A stretch of 64,000 bases of DNA from Treponema sp. UBA3862 (GTDB taxonomy: Bacteria > Spirochaetota > Spirochaetia > Treponematales > Treponemataceae), in NCBI GenBank assembly GCA_002392405.1, contig DGGY01000021.1, positions 1-64,000 on the forward strand. The letters run 5' to 3'. Positions 34,746 to 43,006 of this stretch are shown here, one piece after another. Every line of letters starts with the position of its first letter. Position 1 is the first letter of the stretch. A model generated the notes under the pieces. The model worked only from the letters and a program-made list of their open reading frames with translations. It was not told the origin of the DNA and made no database searches. A program made the position numbers and the translations under genes.

Positions 34746-36188
34746 ATGCTCCTTTATCTTGCGCTGAAAAATATTGTCTCTAAAAAAAGTTCCTTTATAA
34801 TTATTTTTTTCATTTCCTTTGCGGTTATGCTCCTTGTAGTTACAAATTCTGTTTTTGACAGTACGGAAAAAGGCATTCAGCAGACTTTTGTTTCTGGTTT
34901 TACGGGAGATATCGTTATAAGGCCCCTTTATAAAGCGCCCCTTTCCTTATTTGGTGACGAAACTCCTGTCACGGGAAAACACACTGAACTTCCAGCCCTC
35001 ATTCCCTATGATGACATTTATTCTTATCTTGAAAGCTTAAATAAATTTTCACACCTTCTTCCTCAGGTTACTTCTCTTGCTGCCGTTGACCTTCCTTCAG
35101 GTAAGAGTCCTGTTTTTCTTTTCGGAGTGGATGCTTCTTCATACCTTAATGCAATGTCGTCAATAAAAATTCTTGAGGGAAAGGCTTTTGAAAAAGGTCA
35201 GAAAGGGGTAATGCTTTCAAAAAAAGAGTCTGAAAAGTTTAACCTGAAAGCAGGTGACAATATTCAGTTCATTGTCCAGGAAGGTTTTTCTTCTAAAATC
35301 CGTTCTGCCCCGGTCACAGCTCTTTATGAGTATAAAATTGATAATCCCGTCATGGACAGAATAGTTCTTTCAAATCCTGAACTTGTCCGCGAATTAACTG
35401 GAATGAATGAATATTCTTCCCAGGGCGATATTGTTCTTTCTGAAAAGGTGGAAGAGCTTTTAGGCGATTTTGATATGGATTCCCTCTTTGAAGAAGCAGA
35501 AGATTTTGAAAAAATAACAAAAAGTGAAGATGAGGACACTGTGACTGTAAGCGAAACTGAAGACCAGGCTCTGTCTGAAGATGAACAATCAATTCACAGC
35601 TCTTCATGGAATTTTTTAATTCTTAAAGCCGGTAATCCTGCAAAAACTTCCTCCCTCATAAAAAAACTTAACAGAGATTTCAGAGAAAGACAGTGGCCGG
35701 TGCAGGCTGTAAACTGGCGGAGTTCTGCGGGAAACACAGCCTTTTATCTTTATATTCTCCGGCTGATATTAAATGCGGGAATCATCATAGTTCTTGCGGC
35801 AGGTTTTATTGTTGTAAATAATACTCTTGTTATAAATGTTCTGGACAGAATAAGGGAAATCGGAACAATGAGGGCAATCGGGGCTGAAAAAACTTACATC
35901 ATAAAAGAATGTGCTTCAGAAACCATGATTATGTCCTTTACTGCAGGTATTGCAGGCTGCATCTTTGGCGCTGCCTTTTCATTCTTTCTTTCTGCCTTAA
36001 ACATTACCTTTATAAATTCTTTTTTGATTCAGCTTTTCGGCGGGGAAACCTTAAAAACAAGCCTTACTTTTTCAAATCTTTTAACTTCCTTCTGCCTTTC
36101 TTTATTTCTGGGAATGATCGCCTGGATTTATCCTGTAATCAATGCTTTAAAAGTAAATCCTGTTGAAGCAATGCAGGGGGCAAAATGA
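34746..36188 (+). CDS. ABC transporter permease, FtsX/MacB-LolE type, with acidic periplasmic insert
   Basis: A 480-residue type VII ABC permease. One N-terminal helix (about 17-35) is followed by a large periplasmic domain and three C-terminal helices. The FtsX signature region reads NTLVINVLDRIREIGTMRAI. Such permeases move lipoproteins, lipids or drive mechanotransmission rather than pump small solutes. Residues about 235-285 form a Glu/Asp-rich insert that contains DFDMDSLFEEAEDFE (241-255). A nearly identical motif occurs in the outer-membrane protein two genes downstream. The second permease overlaps the end of this gene by 4 nt. ATG 34746 is promoter-proximal and leaderless-type. Direction of transport is inferred from neighbours. 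Confidence 0.88.
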   Translation: MLLYLALKNIVSKKSSFIIIFFISFAVMLLVVTNSVFDSTEKGIQQTFVSGFTGDIVIRPLYKAPLSLFGDETPVTGKHTELPALIPYDDIYSYLESLNKFSHLLPQVTSLAAVDLPSGKSPVFLFGVDASSYLNAMSSIKILEGKAFEKGQKGVMLSKKESEKFNLKAGDNIQFIVQEGFSSKIRSAPVTALYEYKIDNPVMDRIVLSNPELVRELTGMNEYSSQGDIVLSEKVEELLGDFDMDSLFEEAEDFEKITKSEDEDTVTVSETEDQALSEDEQSIHSSSWNFLILKAGNPAKTSSLIKKLNRDFRERQWPVQAVNWRSSAGNTAFYLYILRLILNAGIIIVLAAGFIVVNNTLVINVLDRIREIGTMRAIGAEKTYIIKECASETMIMSFTAGIAGCIFGAAFSFFLSALNITFINSFLIQLFGGETLKTSLTFSNLLTSFCLSLFLGMIAWIYPVINALKVNPVEAMQGAK

Positions 36189-37474
36189 TTTACAGCATTA
36201 AGCTTGCCCTGCGTTCCTTAATCTACAGAAAATCTCAGTATTTAAGCCTTTTTCTTGTCTGTCTATTTGGGGCAGCCGTTTCTCTGTGTTCAATCAGCAT
36301 TTCCAGCGGAATGATAAAAAGCTTAAACCGAAAGGCAAAAATCTATTACGGCGGGGACTTTACCCTCATGTGTTCCTATGGAAAGGGACTTGAAATTTAT
36401 GACTATAAGGAAAAACTTGAAAAGATTAAAAGTCTTCTGCCGAGCGATGCCTGCCTTTCTGCAAGAATCGATTTTGCTGCAAGAAGAAACTCTTCACTTT
36501 ATTTTGAAGGGAGTCAGGCCCTGCAGCAGACAATTAAGGGAATCCGTCTTGAAGATGAAAAGGAGCTTTTATCTTCCTTTACTTTTGCAGAAGGAAGCTT
36601 AAATGAAGTTGACCCTGACAATTTCATTCTGCTTTCTTCTCCTGTTGCCTCTCTTTTAAATGTAAGGCCGGGAGATGAAGTAACGCTGCAGCTTAAAACA
36701 TTAGACGGACTTTTAAACACAGTAAACGTAAAAGTAGGGGCTGTATTTTTAGATTCCAGCGCCTTCGGCATGTACACCTCTTACATTAATTTTGACATTT
36801 TAAAGACTGCCAGAAATTATCCTGAAAATTATGCTGACAGAATCTGCGTAAACTTCGGGAAAAAAAGCCTTTCTGAAAAAGAGCTGCATGAATATTATTC
36901 CCTTTTAAGCCGGGAGTTTAATTTTGAACCTTACGTAACAGAAAAAGATTCCTTTACGGACAGGCAGTACTCTTTTGAAAGGGAAAGCTGGGGTTTTATC
37001 CCTTTAAGTGCCAACCTGACTGAAGTCCAGGTAATGGAAAAGGCTATGAATGCAGTCATAACTTTTGTAATCATAATGCTTACCCTGATTATTATTGCAG
37101 GAATCGGAAGCACATACCGTGTAATCATAATGAAAAGAATCAACGAAATCGGCATTTATATGGCTGTGGGTATGAAAAAACGTTCAATTCTTATAAGCCT
37201 TATTTTTGAATCACTTCTTCTTCTCCTTGCAGGCTGTCTTTCAGGACTTGCACTATCACTTGTGCTCAACAGGATTCTTCTTCTGCCTGATTTTTCCTTT
37301 ATTCCTGCCTTTGATATGTTCCTTGAAAACGGTAACCTTACTCCGGCCTTTGATGTTATTAAAAGTGCAGCCGTACTTTTAAGTATTATATCTGCAACAC
37401 TTGCCGCTGTTATTTATTCAAGCCTTAAGTCCATAAGAATTATGCCTGTTGATGCCCTGGCAGAAACAGAATAA
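36185..37474 (+). CDS. ABC transporter permease, second FtsX-type subunit
   Basis: A 429-residue partner of the preceding permease: N-terminal helix (LSLFLVCLFGAAVSLCSISI), periplasmic domain, then three helices. The signature region is VIIMKRINEIGIYMAVGMKK. It lacks the acidic insert of its partner. The 4-nt ATGA overlap indicates coupled translation and probably a heterodimer, as in LolCE. The cognate ATPase is most likely the gene at 39714-40442 on the opposite strand. The LolA-like gene follows by 45 bases. Confidence 0.88.
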   Translation: MIYSIKLALRSLIYRKSQYLSLFLVCLFGAAVSLCSISISSGMIKSLNRKAKIYYGGDFTLMCSYGKGLEIYDYKEKLEKIKSLLPSDACLSARIDFAARRNSSLYFEGSQALQQTIKGIRLEDEKELLSSFTFAEGSLNEVDPDNFILLSSPVASLLNVRPGDEVTLQLKTLDGLLNTVNVKVGAVFLDSSAFGMYTSYINFDILKTARNYPENYADRICVNFGKKSLSEKELHEYYSLLSREFNFEPYVTEKDSFTDRQYSFERESWGFIPLSANLTEVQVMEKAMNAVITFVIIMLTLIIIAGIGSTYRVIIMKRINEIGIYMAVGMKKRSILISLIFESLLLLLAGCLSGLALSLVLNRILLLPDFSFIPAFDMFLENGNLTPAFDVIKSAAVLLSIISATLAAVIYSSLKSIRIMPVDALAETE

Positions 37475-37519
37475 GGCGAAGACTTAAGAACTGCTAATTT
37501 TGATAAGGAGAAATCAATT

Positions 37520-38317
37520 ATGAATTCAAAAAAACTGACTTTATTCACCTTAATATTTTCTATTCTTCTTTTTAATGCTTTAAGTTTGACTGATGAAGAG
37601 GCCCTTTCTCTCCTTTTTAAAACCCAAGGAACAACCGCCTTTTACGGAACTGACTTTACTGCAAACTATGAAGTTGTACAGCAGAAACCGGGAGAAGGAA
37701 GAAGCCGTACAAATGCAAAAATTTACAGGCGCGACTCTGAATCAAAATGGACTATCCTTATTTCTTCGCCCCTCAAGGATAAAGGCAAAGGCTATCTTCA
37801 GACAGAAAACAACATCTGGTTTTACGATCCTGCTGACCGCCGCTTTACCTTTACAAGTTCAAAAGACAAGTTCCAGGGAACCAATGCAAACACTTCTGAC
37901 TTTGCCCCCATGCATTACACACAGGATTACAGTATTACAGGAACTCAGGAAGTAAAATTAGGAGCATATGACTGCGTCCTTTTTGAACTTAAGGCAAAAT
38001 CTAAAAATGTTGATTATCCTTTTATTAAGCTCTGGGTTTCAAAAAATGACGGACTTACCCGCAAAAAGGAAGATTATTCCCTTTCAGGCCAGAAATTAAG
38101 GACCACAGGCATTCCTTCCTACCAGAAAATTGACGGAAACGGTTCTGTTTATCAGATTCCGGTAAGCATGGTAATACAGGACAACCTTAAGGGCAAAAAA
38201 ATCAACGGAAAAATGGAATATGAAAAGACTGTAATTTCCATTTCAAATGCCAGCCTTGAAAAACAGGATGATGCCGTATACACTAAACCATACCTTGAGT
38301 TAATGAGCGGCAAATAA
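37520..38317 (+). CDS. LolA-like outer-membrane lipoprotein-sorting protein
   Basis: A 265-residue exported protein: signal peptide about residues 1-22 (LTLFTLIFSILLFNALS), then a half-barrel of the LolA/LppX kind. DFTANYEVVQQKPGEGRSRT, WTILISSPLKDKGKGYLQTE, NIWFYDPADRRFTFTSSKDK and PFIKLWVSKNDGLTRKKEDY are typical of the outer-membrane lipoprotein-sorting group that accompanies FtsX-type permeases. It probably shuttles a lipid or lipoprotein across the periplasm between the permeases and the outer membrane. AAGGAG precedes the ATG. The barrel gene follows after two bases. Confidence 0.85.
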   Translation: MNSKKLTLFTLIFSILLFNALSLTDEEALSLLFKTQGTTAFYGTDFTANYEVVQQKPGEGRSRTNAKIYRRDSESKWTILISSPLKDKGKGYLQTENNIWFYDPADRRFTFTSSKDKFQGTNANTSDFAPMHYTQDYSITGTQEVKLGAYDCVLFELKAKSKNVDYPFIKLWVSKNDGLTRKKEDYSLSGQKLRTTGIPSYQKIDGNGSVYQIPVSMVIQDNLKGKKINGKMEYEKTVISISNASLEKQDDAVYTKPYLELMSGK

Positions 38318-38319
38318 AG

Positions 38320-39708
38320 TTGAATTCTTTTAAAAAAGTCTTTTTTTCTTCTTTCTTTTTACTTTCCTCATGTTTTTTTGTTTTTCCCGACACGCCTGCA
38401 GATGATAATTCTGCCGTTCTTATTGAAGTATCTGATGTTTTTGCTGATGAAATCCAGTTTGATAAGCAGGAATGTGTAAAAGACCTTGCAGACAGTGATG
38501 AGGCCCTGGAAGACGACATCGATTCGCTTTTTAATGATGCAGAAGACGTGGAAGAAGCAGTTGTTACCCAGGAAGAAAAGGCAGGCACAGACTATAATAT
38601 CCAGCTGGGTACCATTAAGCTTCCCATAGAAGTTTCAGGCTTTTTGAATACTGAAATGGGGGCAGCCTATACCCGCGAGCAGTCTGAAAATGACGCAACT
38701 TTTTATTTTGATTTTAAAAACTACATTTATTTTACAACCCGCCCGGATAAATACATTGCCTTAAAGGGTGTCCTTAAAACCAGTATGCCTAAAGATGACG
38801 CTGACCTTGAAAGCAATAATCTTTTATATCTTTATGAAATGTATTTTGACTATCTTTTTTTAAACCGCATTTATTTTACCGGCGGCAAAAAACAGAGTGT
38901 CTGGGGCAACATAAGGCTGTTTTCCAATTCAGATGACTATGAAAACGACAGGGATGCCTTATATACGAATATTCTCTATGACAGCCGTGACTATATCTCA
39001 GGTATAATTAAAATTCCTTTCCGGAATAATACCTTTACCGCTTTAGGCATGTATAACGAGCAGGTTTCAAGCAACAGTCCCGGAACAAAAGACATGTCTC
39101 TGGCCGCAAGCCTTGAATTCATTCTTTTCAATACTTCATTTAATATTTTTGCCCGCCGTTTCCCCCTTAATTATGGTGCTGATTCAGAAAATGCCCAGAA
39201 TCCTATTGCGGGCCTGGAGCTTAAAAGAACTCTTTTTGGCTTTGATGTTTATGATCAGTGCATGACCCGCATTGCAGACGGAAACAGAATAAAAGACATC
39301 TTTACTTCAAAATTTTCAGACAAAACTTCCCTGGACGAAGTAATCAATACATGCGGTATCTACCGCTTATGGGACAATTTTAAGCCTTACATCGGCTTTA
39401 ATTTTGAGTATCAGAATATTTACCGTCCTGCCCCGAAATCATCTGAAACATATTTTACCAACCGTTTTGCATTTGAATACGGTATGGCAAAGCTGGGAAA
39501 ATACAAAAACCTGAAGCTTGCATTCCAGTGGAATCATAATCTGACAGATAAATCAGGCATGGTAAAATCAGGCGTAATATTTTCCAGGGTACTTGCACAC
39601 TGTGACTGGCGCAACGGAATTAAATATGAATATGACAAAAACAGTAAGGCTTTTAATCAGTATAAGCTGACAATCGGTTCCTACGTTACAATAAATCTTG
39701 CCTACTAA
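38320..39708 (+). CDS. Outer-membrane beta-barrel protein of the ABC export system
   Basis: A 462-residue protein starting at TTG 38320; no in-frame ATG occurs before residue 100, and only this start gives a signal peptide (residues 1-23, KKVFFSSFFLLSSCFFVF). Residues 40-90 are acidic and contain EDDIDSLFNDAEDVE (64-78), closely matching the insert of the first permease. From about residue 95 amphipathic strands rich in Tyr/Phe follow (FYFDFKNYIYFTTRP, YFTGGKKQSVWGNI), ending with YKLTIGSYVTINLAY, a typical barrel end. It resembles treponemal porin-like proteins with a GGKQ/W turn, but I cannot name the family. Linked to the LolA-like gene by a two-base gap. Confidence 0.78.
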   Translation: MNSFKKVFFSSFFLLSSCFFVFPDTPADDNSAVLIEVSDVFADEIQFDKQECVKDLADSDEALEDDIDSLFNDAEDVEEAVVTQEEKAGTDYNIQLGTIKLPIEVSGFLNTEMGAAYTREQSENDATFYFDFKNYIYFTTRPDKYIALKGVLKTSMPKDDADLESNNLLYLYEMYFDYLFLNRIYFTGGKKQSVWGNIRLFSNSDDYENDRDALYTNILYDSRDYISGIIKIPFRNNTFTALGMYNEQVSSNSPGTKDMSLAASLEFILFNTSFNIFARRFPLNYGADSENAQNPIAGLELKRTLFGFDVYDQCMTRIADGNRIKDIFTSKFSDKTSLDEVINTCGIYRLWDNFKPYIGFNFEYQNIYRPAPKSSETYFTNRFAFEYGMAKLGKYKNLKLAFQWNHNLTDKSGMVKSGVIFSRVLAHCDWRNGIKYEYDKNSKAFNQYKLTIGSYVTINLAY

Positions 39709-39713
39709 AAAGC

Positions 39714-40442
39714 TTAGAGATTTTCAATTTTTCCGTCCCGAATTTTGATTACATGATTACTCAAGGAAACGATTTTCGGGTCGTGGGTAGAAAAAACAAA
39801 AGTCGTTTTTAATTCTTCATTAAGCTTTTTCATCAGTTCAAGAATCTGCTCACCGTTTTTTGAATCAAGGTTTGCAGTCGGTTCATCTGCCAGAATTACA
39901 GGTGCTTTTGTAACAAGGGCGCGGGCAATGGCTACACGCTGTCTCTGTCCGCCGGAAAGTTCAGAAGGCCTGTGCTTTTTCCATTCAGTAAGTCCCACTG
40001 TTTCAAGGAGAAAGGAAATCCAGTCTTTTTTTTCCTGAGGGCTTAAACTGTCACTGGCAGGGGAAGATCCCAGAGTGAGGGGAAATTCAATATTTTCCCA
40101 GACATTTAAAACCGGAATTAAATTGAAGGTCTGAAAAATAAAGCCCAGATGAGCCCGGCGCAATTCAGTGAGTTTTGAATCAAGAGAAAGGGGGACTTTT
40201 TTAGTTTTTTCTAAATCGATATCCCTGTAGACATCCGTGCCTTCAAGAATTATTGAGCCGGAAGCAGGCAGGTCTATAAGGCCGATAAGATTTAAAAGGG
40301 TTGATTTTCCTGAACCTGAAGGACCTGAGAGGGCAGCAAATTCACCCTGTTCAATTGAAAAAGACACATTATCAACTGCCTTAACCTGAACTTTTTCCAT
40401 CTGATAGATTTTGCTTACATTTTTGAGCTCAATTACTGCCAT
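39714..40442 (-). CDS. ABC transporter ATP-binding protein (LolD/MacB type)
   Basis: A 242-residue ATPase with Walker A GPSGSGKSTLLNLIG, Q-loop LGFIFQTFNLIPVLNVWENI, signature LSGGQRQRVAIARAL, Walker B VILADEPTANLDS and switch His in VFSTHDPKIV. This is the LolD/MacB-like subgroup that pairs with FtsX-type permeases. It is encoded tail-to-tail with the permease, LolA-like and barrel genes, ending five bases from the barrel gene. This is an unusual arrangement for such systems. It has its own leaderless-type promoter. Confidence 0.95.
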   Translation of the reverse strand: MAVIELKNVSKIYQMEKVQVKAVDNVSFSIEQGEFAALSGPSGSGKSTLLNLIGLIDLPASGSIILEGTDVYRDIDLEKTKKVPLSLDSKLTELRRAHLGFIFQTFNLIPVLNVWENIEFPLTLGSSPASDSLSPQEKKDWISFLLETVGLTEWKKHRPSELSGGQRQRVAIARALVTKAPVILADEPTANLDSKNGEQILELMKKLNEELKTTFVFSTHDPKIVSLSNHVIKIRDGKIENL

Positions 40443-40449
40443 AACTCTA

Positions 40450-40478
40450 ATTATATCTTTTTTTTATTGGTGATACAA
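40450..40478 (-). promoter_or_regulatory. Promoter of the ABC ATPase gene, predicted leaderless
   Basis: Reading leftward: TTGTAT (40478-40473), a 17-bp spacer, TATAAT (40455-40450), seven bases, ATG 40442. No ribosome binding site. Confidence 0.75.
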
Positions 40479-40499
40479 CTTTTAAAAAATCACTTTCTA

Positions 40500-40528
40500 T
40501 TCACTCTTTTTTTCATTCCCGCTATAAT
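40500..40528 (+). promoter_or_regulatory. Promoter of rpiB
   Basis: TTCACT (40500-40505), a 17-bp spacer and TATAAT (40523-40528). The predicted start leaves about a 30-nt leader with AAGGA nine bases before ATG 40565. This contrasts with the leaderless promoters elsewhere in the window. Confidence 0.65.
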
Positions 40529-40564
40529 CAGAGTGTAAACAATAATTTTTAAGGAAAAATAATC

Positions 40565-40999
40565 ATGTCTAAAAAAATTGCAATCGGCTGTGACCATGCA
40601 GGCTATCTTTATAAAGCAAAACTTATCGATCACCTGTCTTCAAAAGGTTATGAAGTAATCAATATGGGAACAGACGGTCCTGAAAGCGTTGACTATCCGC
40701 TTTATGCAAAAAAAGTTTCTAAGGCTGTTGCTTCAAAAGAGGCTGACTTTGGCATTTTAATCTGCGGAACAGGGGTAGGAATGAGCATCGCTGCCAATAA
40801 AACAAAAGGTATCCGCGCTTCTCTTTGTACAGACCTGGTTATGGCAGAATTCACCAGAAGACACAATGATTCAAATGTTTTATGCATGGGTGCCAGGATT
40901 ATAGCTTACGAAATGGCAGAAATGATTACTGATAAATATCTTTCAACTGAATATGAAGGCGGACGTCACCAGCGCAGGGTAGACATGCTTGAGGACTAA
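40565..40999 (+). CDS. rpiB: Ribose-5-phosphate isomerase B
   Basis: Interconverts ribose 5-phosphate and ribulose 5-phosphate in the pentose phosphate pathway. The 144-residue protein has IAIGCDHAGYLYKAKLIDHL, ESVDYPLYAKKV, FGILICGTGVGMSIAANKTK with the catalytic Cys and Gly-rich loop, and ARRHNDSN-type RRHNDSNVLCMGARI. Length and motifs are standard. manC follows one base after the stop codon. Confidence 0.96.
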   Translation: MSKKIAIGCDHAGYLYKAKLIDHLSSKGYEVINMGTDGPESVDYPLYAKKVSKAVASKEADFGILICGTGVGMSIAANKTKGIRASLCTDLVMAEFTRRHNDSNVLCMGARIIAYEMAEMITDKYLSTEYEGGRHQRRVDMLED

Positions 41000-41000
41000 A

Positions 41001-42104
41001 ATGATTACAGACGTAATTATCATGGCAGGCGGTTTTGGAGAAAGGTTGTGGCCGGCTTCAAGCCCCTCTCATCCAAAACAGTTTATGGCAGTCAATAATA
41101 ATATCTCCTTCCTGCAGGAAAGCTTAAAGCGCTCCCTTGCACTGAATATTCCAGGTAAGATTGTTATTGTTACCCGCCGTGATATTGAAGAAGAATGTAC
41201 CAGACAGGTAAAGGCTCTTTCCGGCCTGCTTTCAAAGGATGAATCAAAAAGTCTTCTTGGAAAAACAATTGTACTTGCTGAAAGCCTTCCAAAACATACC
41301 TCTGCTGCAATAATGAGCGGAGTTGAACTTGTAAAAAAACTCACTTCCAGCACTTCAAATACCTTTATGGTTTTGACAAGTGATCATGTAATCACTCCTG
41401 TAAATCAGTTTGTTAATGACAGCATGAATGCCTCTAAGGCGGCAGAAAAAGGAATGTTTGTCTGTTTTTCAATCCAGCCTGCAGAAGCAAGTACTGCCTA
41501 CGGCTATATTAAGGCTGGTCCTGATCTTACCGGAGAAAACCATACATTTAAGATTGAAAACTTTAAGGAAAAGCCTGATTTACAGACTGCAGAAGAGTAT
41601 TTGAATTCAGGAAAATATTTCTGGAATTCAGGAATGTTTGCTTTTACCGGCGACATGTTCCTTTCTGAAATGAAAAAATGCACGCCTGAAGTAAGTGAAG
41701 CTTTTGAAGTAGTGGAAAAAGGCAGAAAGCCTTCACTTAAAAAAATCAACGGTGTAACTGTAATAAAAAAATGGGCCGAATTAAATAAAGCCTATGAAAA
41801 AGTACCTGCCATTGCAGTCGATAAAGCCATTGCTGAAAAAACAGAAAATGCTGCAACTGTAAAAGCCACTTTTGACTGGACAGATGTGGGAAGCTGGGAT
41901 ACTTTCAGTGAACTTTGTAAGGAGCCCGCAAATAATAAGGTTGTGGAAATTGAATGTGAGAACAATTTTGTTTACAGTGATTTACCTGTTTCTTTATGCG
42001 GAGTAAAGGACCTGGTAGTTGTAGTAAAAAACGGAAAAGTTCTTGTAATGAAAAAAGGGCAGAGTGCTTTAGTGCGCGAAGCAGTAAACAAAATAGAAGA
42101 ATAA
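41001..42104 (+). CDS. manC: Mannose-1-phosphate guanylyltransferase
   Basis: Makes GDP-mannose from mannose 1-phosphate and GTP. The roughly 367-residue short form lacks a fused isomerase domain. It has DVIIMAGGFGERLWPASSPS, HPKQFMAVNNNISFLQESL, VLTSDHVITPVNQFV, FKEKPDLQTAEEYLNSGKYF, WNSGMFAFTGDMFL, and FDWTDVGSWDTFSEL. The start is ATG 41001, with GAGG six bases upstream inside rpiB; a TTG at 40989 would add four residues overlapping rpiB. GDP-mannose could feed the GT4 enzymes at 5421-8669, though the loci are 32 kb apart. Confidence 0.93.
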   Translation: MITDVIIMAGGFGERLWPASSPSHPKQFMAVNNNISFLQESLKRSLALNIPGKIVIVTRRDIEEECTRQVKALSGLLSKDESKSLLGKTIVLAESLPKHTSAAIMSGVELVKKLTSSTSNTFMVLTSDHVITPVNQFVNDSMNASKAAEKGMFVCFSIQPAEASTAYGYIKAGPDLTGENHTFKIENFKEKPDLQTAEEYLNSGKYFWNSGMFAFTGDMFLSEMKKCTPEVSEAFEVVEKGRKPSLKKINGVTVIKKWAELNKAYEKVPAIAVDKAIAEKTENAATVKATFDWTDVGSWDTFSELCKEPANNKVVEIECENNFVYSDLPVSLCGVKDLVVVVKNGKVLVMKKGQSALVREAVNKIEE

Positions 42105-42150
42105 AAAAGTAAGGCCGAAAAAAGGCTGGAGTATAAGAGGTAAATATAAA

Positions 42151-43002
42151 ATGAAAAAAATTATCAGTGGAAAAGTTCGCGAAGTTTATGATCTTGAAGA
42201 CGGAAGAATGGTTATTGTTACAACTGACCGTATCAGTGCATTTGATGTAATTCTTCCTACAATGATTACTGACAAAGGCAAAGTTCTTAATGCACTTTCT
42301 AATTTCTGGTTTGACCTTACAAAAGATATTACAAAAAATCATATGATTTCTTCAGACCTTAAGGATATGCCTGCAGAATTCCAGAAACCGGAATTTGAAG
42401 GCCGTACAATTCTTGTTAAAAAACTCAAGATGATTCCATACGAAGTAATTGTACGCGGCTATATGTTCGGTTCAATGTATGAAGCCTACAAAAAAGGTGA
42501 ACCTTTCCTTGGTCATTCATTTACTAAAAAATATGAACAGGCAGAAAAACTTGATGAACCAATTGTAACTCCATCTACAAAAGCAGCTGAAGGTCATGAC
42601 ATCAACGTAACTCTCGATTACATGAAAAAAGACCTCGGTGAAGAACTCGGTTCAAAAATCGAAAAAACGGCCCTTGCAATCTACAAAAAATGCTATGAAC
42701 ACGCCGCTAAAAACGGAATCATCATTGCCGATACAAAATTTGAATTCGGTCTTGATGAAAACGGAGATCTCGTTTTAGGTGATGAAGTTTTGACTCCGGA
42801 TTCAAGCCGTTTCTGGAACGCAGACACATACAAGGTTGGAACAAGCCCTGCAAGTTACGATAAACAGTTTATCCGTGACTGGCTTAAGGCAAACAACCTT
42901 GCAGGTGACCCTTCAATCAAGGAAGTTCCTGCTGACGTAGTAGCTCAGACAAGTAAACTTTATCATGAATGTGTAAAAAAGATTACAGGAAAGGATTTGT
43001 AA
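42151..43002 (+). CDS. purC: Phosphoribosylaminoimidazole-succinocarboxamide synthase
   Basis: Purine biosynthesis step 8, ATP-dependent ligation of aspartate to CAIR. The 283-residue protein has ISGKVREVYDLEDGRMVIVT, DRISAFDVILPTMITDKGKV, EVIVRGYMFGSMYEAYKKGE, IIADTKFEFGLDENGDLVLG and DEVLTPDSSRFWNADTYKVG. This is the longer eukaryote-like/SAICAR-only form used by several bacteria. GAGG precedes the ATG by about ten bases. Another purine gene fragment, purF, closes the window at its far end. Confidence 0.97.
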   Translation: MKKIISGKVREVYDLEDGRMVIVTTDRISAFDVILPTMITDKGKVLNALSNFWFDLTKDITKNHMISSDLKDMPAEFQKPEFEGRTILVKKLKMIPYEVIVRGYMFGSMYEAYKKGEPFLGHSFTKKYEQAEKLDEPIVTPSTKAAEGHDINVTLDYMKKDLGEELGSKIEKTALAIYKKCYEHAAKNGIIIADTKFEFGLDENGDLVLGDEVLTPDSSRFWNADTYKVGTSPASYDKQFIRDWLKANNLAGDPSIKEVPADVVAQTSKLYHECVKKITGKDL

Positions 43003-43006
43003 TCAA

